Made by a program: the position numbers and the translations under genes
Shown here: piece by piece, positions 5,044 through 8,914 of the stretch
How positions within the stretch are numbered: the first letter of the stretch is position 1
Layout: every line of letters begins with the position of its first letter
The notes under the pieces: generated by a model
Told to the model about the DNA's origin: nothing
Databases searched by the model: none
Seen by the model: the letters and a program-made list of their open reading frames with translations, nothing else
Assembly: GCA_934162325.1 (NCBI GenBank)
Contig: CAKPIH010000043.1
Coordinates: 1-8,914, forward strand
DNA length: 8,914 nucleotides
Direction of reading: 5' to 3'
DNA from: an uncultured Bacilli bacterium
GTDB taxonomy: Bacteria; Bacillota_I; Bacilli_A; RF39; UBA660

Positions 5044-5905
5044 GAATTATGAGTATTATAAGAATGTTAATTTAAAAAAATATAATACTTATCGTTTAGA
5101 ATGTTATGCTGATTATTTAATATTTCCTAAAGATATAAATGAATTAGTGGAACTATTAGATTACTTAAGACAAAATAGAATTAATTATATTATCTTAGGA
5201 GGAGGCTCTAATGTAATTCTTGCTAAGCCTTGCTTTGATGTTGTTGTTAAACTAGATAAATTAAATAATATTACCATTAATGATAATATTGTAGTAGCAG
5301 AAGCAGGTGTATCTCTTATTAAACTAGCTAATGAATGTATGAAAAATAATTTGGATGGTTTAGCTTTTGCTGGTGGTATACCTGGTATGGTTGGAGCTAG
5401 TACCTCGATGAATGCTGGTGCATATAATGAAGATATGTCTATGGTAGTAAAAGAAGTAAAAGTAATAGATCCTGATTTAAAAATAATTACTTTAAAAAAA
5501 GAAGAATTAGAATATGCTTACCGTGATTCTTTTCTTAAAAGAAATAAAGATTATGTTTGTATAGAGACTACTTTTGAAATGAAATATAAAGATAAAGATG
5601 AGATAAAAGAAGTAATGAATGATCGAAAAAATAGAAGAGTAGTATCACAACCATTAGATAAACCTAGTGCTGGTTCAGTATTTAGAAATCCACCTGGTAT
5701 GTCGGCTGGTAAGTTAATTGAAGATGCTGGTCTTAAAGGATACATTCATGGTGGGGCTATGATTAGTGATAAACACGCTAATTTTATAATTAATAATGGT
5801 ACTGCTACTTACGAAGATATCATTATGCTAATTGATTATATTAAAGAAAGAATTAAAATAATTTATGATATAGATTTAATATTAGAACAAGAAATAATAA
5901 GGTGA
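5024..5905 (+). CDS. murB: UDP-N-acetylenolpyruvoylglucosamine reductase MurB
   Basis: MurB is a cytoplasmic FAD enzyme that uses NADPH to reduce UDP-GlcNAc-enolpyruvate to UDP-MurNAc, the second step towards the peptidoglycan precursor. The 293 residues fit the short, Bacillus-type (type II) MurB. The FAD-binding region shows GGGSNVILAK (59-68) and GLAFAGGIPGMVGASTSMNA (112-131). Catalytic residues are present: Arg167 in YRDS, the proton-donating Ser218 in AGSVFRNP, and Glu290 in LEQEI near the end. ATG 5024 lies inside the murG 3' end, with AAAGGA (5007-5012) upstream, so translation is probably coupled to murG. It ends in TGA (5903-5905), which overlaps the ftsQ ribosome binding site and shows that TGA is a stop in this organism. 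Confidence 0.96.
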   Translation: MIENFIKNYEYYKNVNLKKYNTYRLECYADYLIFPKDINELVELLDYLRQNRINYIILGGGSNVILAKPCFDVVVKLDKLNNITINDNIVVAEAGVSLIKLANECMKNNLDGLAFAGGIPGMVGASTSMNAGAYNEDMSMVVKEVKVIDPDLKIITLKKEELEYAYRDSFLKRNKDYVCIETTFEMKYKDKDEIKEVMNDRKNRRVVSQPLDKPSAGSVFRNPPGMSAGKLIEDAGLKGYIHGGAMISDKHANFIINNGTATYEDIIMLIDYIKERIKIIYDIDLILEQEIIR

Positions 5906-5909
5906 TATT

Positions 5910-6599
5910 ATGCCAGAAAAAAAGAAAATAAAGGTTAAGGTTAAAAAAAGAAGATTAAAAGTAAAGAAGATACTTGTAACTATATTAATTATGGGTATAT
6001 TAGTATTATCTTTTCTTTATATAAAAAGATTACCAATTACTAATATTTATATAGTAGGTAATAATATATTATCTGATAAAGAAATTATTGATATTTCTGG
6101 TATTGGTAATTATCCCTCTTTTATTACTACTTTAGGTAGTAATATCAAAGATAATTTAATGGGAAATAATTATATTAAAGAAATAAAAGTTCAAAAAAAA
6201 ATATGGGGCAAAGTATATATTTATGTTACCGAAAAGAAAGTACTTGCTTTATATAATGATAAACTCTTATTAGAAGATGGCCTACTAGTAGATAATAATT
6301 ATAATGTAATGAGTGCTCCTATATTAATTGGAGATATTACTAGTATAAAAGAAAAGTTTATTAAAAAGTTCTCATTAGTAGATAATGATGTCTTACTTAA
6401 GATATCGGAAATTAGTTATGTACCAAATGAAGTAGATAGTGAAAGATTTTCTTTAAAAATGAATGATGGTAATCTAGTATATATAACATTACCTAAAATA
6501 ACAAAGATAAATAAATATAATAGTATATATTCAGGATTAGAAGGTAAAAAAGGAATTATTTACTTAGATTCTGGTGATTATGTTGAAGTGAAGGAATAG
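5910..6599 (+). CDS. ftsQ: Cell division protein FtsQ/DivIB
   Basis: FtsQ (DivIB in Gram-positives) is a bitopic divisome protein that, with FtsL and FtsB/DivIC, controls septal wall synthesis. The 229-residue product has a strongly basic cytoplasmic tail (1-20) and one membrane segment at about 21-38. An FtsQ-type POTRA domain follows (about 41-108, with ITNIYIVGNNILSDKEI and KKIWGKVYIYVTEKK), then a beta domain containing ALYNDKLLLEDGLLVD. AAGGTGAT (5899-5906), overlapping the murB stop, sets the ATG start four bases after murB. In many Bacillota ftsA and ftsZ come next; here the operon ends in a hairpin against a gene on the other strand. Overall identity is weak in this family, but the order murG-murB-ftsQ makes the call firm. 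Confidence 0.88.
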   Translation: MPEKKKIKVKVKKRRLKVKKILVTILIMGILVLSFLYIKRLPITNIYIVGNNILSDKEIIDISGIGNYPSFITTLGSNIKDNLMGNNYIKEIKVQKKIWGKVYIYVTEKKVLALYNDKLLLEDGLLVDNNYNVMSAPILIGDITSIKEKFIKKFSLVDNDVLLKISEISYVPNEVDSERFSLKMNDGNLVYITLPKITKINKYNSIYSGLEGKKGIIYLDSGDYVEVKE

Positions 6600-6617
6600 T
6601 TTATTCCTTCTTATCTT
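6590..6617. terminator. Terminator hairpin shared by two converging genes
   Basis: GAAGGAATA (6590-6598) pairs perfectly with TATTCCTTC (6602-6610) around the 3-base loop GTT. The stem holds the last codons and the stop of ftsQ on the plus strand, and those of the phosphodiesterase gene on the minus strand. Only base 6600 lies between the two stops. The plus-strand tail (TTATCTTTTATT) is T-rich; the minus-strand tail is not, so it should work best for ftsQ. Confidence 0.6.
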
Positions 6618-7209
6618 TTATTATGTAATAGTCATCTATATTACTAAACTTATTTTTAATTTCTTCTAACTCATTATTATTATGAATAGTCCATAAAAAT
6701 ATTTCTTTATCTTTAATCTTCTTTATTTTATTATTACTTATTAATTTATAATTAGTAATAATAAAATCATAATTATTTCTTTTGTAAAGTAGAGTAATTA
6801 TACCTTTCTTATATTTACTTTTAATATACTTAATAATATTCTTATCAAAAGAAGCTAAATAAATATTTTTATTATATTTATTAATAATATTCATAAGAGT
6901 ATCAGAAAATACTTTATAGTTATTATTAGTTTTAATATCAATTAAAAATATTTTATTAGTATCAATATCAAGAATCTTATCTAAAGTAGTTAGATAATTA
7001 TTTTTAATTAAATCACTATAGTTAGTTTCTTCAATAACATTTAAATTAATAAGAGAATTGTGAGATAAAACTATTTTTTTATCTTTAGTTAATCTTATAT
7101 CAAATTCTACTCCTATACTTTCTTTATCTTTAATAGCTTTTTTAATAGCAAGATAAGAATTCTCTTTAATATTTTTAGAGGTTATTCCTCGATGAATAAT
7201 ATATTTCAT
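6601..7209 (-). CDS. Short glycerophosphodiester phosphodiesterase-like protein
   Basis: The GDPD family cleaves glycerophosphodiesters to glycerol-3-phosphate and an alcohol, in a TIM barrel with a metal site. Numbered from my start, motifs are HRG (6-8), EN (16-17), VEFDIRLTKD (34-43, with Glu35 and Asp37), His50, LIDIK (89-93) and LWTIHN (172-177). At 202 residues it is shorter than the usual ~240, consistent with a trimmed barrel. Two positions differ from the common pattern: HD is HN (50-51), and the metal-binding Glu of E-x-K is Asp91. I prefer ATG at 7209 because HRG normally lies within a few residues of the N-terminus. An in-frame ATG at 7266 would add 19 residues and run into the promoter of the divergent gene. 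Neither start has a clear ribosome binding site. No signal peptide, so probably cytoplasmic. The family is clear; the substrate is unknown. Confidence 0.8.
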   Translation of the reverse strand: MKYIIHRGITSKNIKENSYLAIKKAIKDKESIGVEFDIRLTKDKKIVLSHNSLINLNVIEETNYSDLIKNNYLTTLDKILDIDTNKIFLIDIKTNNNYKVFSDTLMNIINKYNKNIYLASFDKNIIKYIKSKYKKGIITLLYKRNNYDFIITNYKLISNNKIKKIKDKEIFLWTIHNNNELEEIKNKFSNIDDYYIIKDKKE

Positions 7210-7229
7210 AATTAATTTTATGAAACATA

Positions 7230-7258
7230 TTGAAAAAAAATTAATTTTATGATAACAT
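7230..7258 (+). promoter_or_regulatory. Promoter of the surface adhesin gene
   Basis: The -35 TTGAAA (7230-7235) is followed after 17 bases by TAACAT (7253-7258), with TG at 7250-7251 as an extended -10. The expected start near 7265 is just before the Shine-Dalgarno AGGAGG (7267-7272). Confidence 0.5.
7249..7257 (-). promoter_or_regulatory. Possible promoter of the phosphodiesterase gene
   Basis: On the minus strand, TG-T-TATCAT forms an extended -10 over the same bases as the plus-strand -10 of the adhesin. No good -35 is visible. A start near 7242 would give a 33-base leader to the ATG at 7209, which supports that shorter start. Confidence 0.35.
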
Positions 7259-7280
7259 TTAATCATAGGAGGATAAGAAA

Positions 7281-8909
7281 ATGAGGAATAAAAAAATATT
7301 AAGTTTATTTATGTTTATGTTGGGGGTATTTTTAATTTTTAGTTCTAGTGTTTTGGCTGACAAAAAAGATAATCAAGTTGGTGTTGATTATGCGGATTCG
7401 CGAAATTGGTTGGAAATTAAAAAAAATATTGGAACCGCTTCTGGAGATATAAAGACACATGTAAAAATGGAAGATAGTGGAGAAATTTTATATTGTGCGG
7501 ATCGTGAAAAAGGGAACCCTTCAGTAGAGGATAAAGGTTACGTTCTATGGAATTGTGATAATACTGTTTCCAAAAATAAGGAAGAATTGTTATATATATT
7601 AAATAATGGACTTATAAAATTTCCTGCAAGTTTTGGTGCGGATGAACAAGAACAGTATTTTATTAAACAAATGGCTGTTTGGTATTTTACAAGACCTGGT
7701 GACAGTTTATTTAGTGGCTTTAATCCTAATTCTACATCATATCCTATTTCTAGAAAAATTCAAAATATGATTGATGCCGCTAATGCATATAAAAATAAAA
7801 AACCTGCTGTTACATTAACTGTAGAAGGAAATAAGACTATGAGTCTTACAAGTGATGGAAAATATTATATTAGTAATAAAATAACTGTTGGTGGTACTGA
7901 TTTGTCGGATAATAATATTACTGTGACTGCTAGTGGGGTGACAGGTGCATTTGTTACAAGTGATGCAGCTGCTACGAGTGGTGCTACATCATTTAAGAGT
8001 GGAAGTAAATTGTATGTTAAAGTTCCTGCAAACAGTATAACGAAGAGTAGCAATATAACACTTTCTGTGACTGGTAAGTATATTGAGTATTTAGGAGATA
8101 TATATGATTGTACTCCTGTAAATACAACCGATAACATTCAAAATGTACTTCATTATGAGCCAAAACAAGAAAATAAAGCAGTTTCTAACTCTATTAGTTT
8201 AAATGTAACTTTAAAAGATGTAATAATATCTAAGCAAGATATTACAGGTTCAAAAGAAATAGAAGGAGCTACACTTGTTGTTAAGAGAAATAATGTACTG
8301 GTAACTAGTTGGAAATCTACTAGTACACCTAAAACATTATCACTTGCCCCTGGTACTTATACTTTAGAAGAAACTATTGCTCCTAAAGGATATATAAAGA
8401 GTACATCTAAGATAACTTTTGTTGTAAAGAGTGATGGTACAATTACTGTTGATGATAAAAAGGTTAATTCAGTAGTTATGAAAAATGAGCCTATCATTGT
8501 ATATATATCTAAGAAGAGTATTAATGGTAAAACAGAATTACCGGGAGCTAAATTAAAGATAACAGATAAAGATGGAAAGATAGTAAAAGATGTAGATGGA
8601 AAAGAATTAGAATGGATTTCGACTACTAAAGAAGTTAGTTTCCATTTAGCTGCTGGTACATATTATTTAACAGAGACTGTAGCACCAGAAGGGTATGAAT
8701 TATCTGACACTACAATAGAATTTACTGTAACTGAAGATGGTAAAGTTAAAATGGACAAAAAAGATGTAGATGGTAATTTAGTAGTGTTTACTAATACGCC
8801 TGAACCTACACCTGTAAAGACTGGTAGTTTTATAATTTATATTGTAGTTATTGGTGTCCTTTCTGTAGGATTAGTTACATACTACGTAATAAAAAAACAA
8901 ATTATATAG
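7281..8909 (+). CDS. Wall-anchored adhesin: thioester domain plus two Cna-B domains
   Basis: The 542-residue protein has a signal peptide (1-26, cut after VLA) and a thioester domain (TQXA type). Cys72 in ILYCAD and Gln130 in IKQMAVWYF are the pair expected to form the internal Cys-Gln thioester, which in related adhesins bonds covalently to host proteins. A beta-rich, Thr/Ser-rich stretch follows (about 175-312). Two Cna-B domains come next (about 314-404 and 406-506). Each has its isopeptide set: Lys318, Glu364 and Asn402; then Lys411, Glu465 and Asn505, with YTLEETIAPKGY and YYLTETVAPEGY. The C-terminus has a sortase-type arrangement: PVKTG (511-515), a hydrophobic helix (517-537) and KKQII. 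The motif differs from LPXTG. AGGAGG eight bases before ATG 7281 sets the start. G+C is visibly higher than in the neighbouring genes. No sortase gene is in the window. Confidence 0.93.
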   Translation: MRNKKILSLFMFMLGVFLIFSSSVLADKKDNQVGVDYADSRNWLEIKKNIGTASGDIKTHVKMEDSGEILYCADREKGNPSVEDKGYVLWNCDNTVSKNKEELLYILNNGLIKFPASFGADEQEQYFIKQMAVWYFTRPGDSLFSGFNPNSTSYPISRKIQNMIDAANAYKNKKPAVTLTVEGNKTMSLTSDGKYYISNKITVGGTDLSDNNITVTASGVTGAFVTSDAAATSGATSFKSGSKLYVKVPANSITKSSNITLSVTGKYIEYLGDIYDCTPVNTTDNIQNVLHYEPKQENKAVSNSISLNVTLKDVIISKQDITGSKEIEGATLVVKRNNVLVTSWKSTSTPKTLSLAPGTYTLEETIAPKGYIKSTSKITFVVKSDGTITVDDKKVNSVVMKNEPIIVYISKKSINGKTELPGAKLKITDKDGKIVKDVDGKELEWISTTKEVSFHLAAGTYYLTETVAPEGYELSDTTIEFTVTEDGKVKMDKKDVDGNLVVFTNTPEPTPVKTGSFIIYIVVIGVLSVGLVTYYVIKKQII

Positions 8910-8914
8910 AGCAT

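Noticed and set aside
5551..5745. Minus-strand open frame of 64 codons inside murB
   Set aside because: It lies opposite a well supported conserved gene, has no ribosome binding site and resembles no protein.
7210..7266. Nineteen extra N-terminal residues for the minus-strand phosphodiesterase gene (ATG at 7266)
   Set aside because: The added part resembles no family sequence, has no ribosome binding site and overlaps the promoter signals of both genes.
7865..8137. Minus-strand open frame of 90 codons inside the adhesin gene
   Set aside because: It is the hydrophobic-looking complement of Thr/Ser/Val-rich codons, with no start signals of its own.

Overview
The window is very AT-rich (about a quarter G+C by eye, lower in places). 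It looks like a low-GC Gram-positive bacterium of the Bacillota, most plausibly an uncultured, host-associated Bacilli relative with a small genome. Three things support this: Shine-Dalgarno sequences of the AGGAGG / AGGTGAT type, peptidoglycan-synthesis genes, and a wall-anchored surface protein. TGA works as a stop codon (murB ends in TGA inside the ftsQ ribosome binding site), so the mycoplasma code is not in use. No taxonomic marker is present, so the placement is an inference.

Layout, left to right. Positions 2-127 are the 3' end of a gene for a probable exported protein. An intergenic block at 128-293 holds a terminator, a repeat copy, a hairpin and a promoter. Next come fmt (methionyl-tRNA formyltransferase) and, overlapping it by one base, a gene for an unknown membrane-anchored extracellular protein. 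A 144-bp spacer follows, carrying three copies of an AAAAAAGGTACAA element at an exact 33-bp period. It precedes a solitary AAA-type ATPase gene (AAA_14 plus DUF4143 architecture) and a Phd/YefM-type antitoxin gene with no toxin beside it. The 271-bp gap at 3678-3948 contains the second copy of the repeat module, a possible small structured RNA, a terminator and the murG promoter. murG-murB-ftsQ then form a tight operon, a fragment of the usual dcw division and wall cluster. A short glycerophosphodiester phosphodiesterase-like gene faces ftsQ on the minus strand, with one base between the two stop codons. Divergent from it is a gene for a surface adhesin with a thioester domain, two Cna-B domains and a sortase-type tail, which nearly fills the rest of the window.

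Functionally, MurG and MurB make lipid II and UDP-MurNAc, and FtsQ/DivIB links wall synthesis to the divisome. The adhesin would be attached to that same wall by a sortase encoded elsewhere. Fmt supplies formyl-Met-tRNA for translation initiation. The ATPase and lone antitoxin look like accessory cargo between core genes.

The most unusual signals are non-coding. (1) A 60-bp sequence is repeated at 128-187 and 3720-3779 (55/60 identical, ungapped). Each copy is followed by a 9-bp hairpin with conserved loop ACCTWGG and three compensatory base-pair changes. (2) The 33-bp-phased triple element lies upstream of the ATPase. (3) Five genes share an arrangement in which the -10 box ends only 5-8 bases before the Shine-Dalgarno sequence, implying extremely short 5' leaders. 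No CRISPR array, tRNA, rRNA or insertion sequence was seen.
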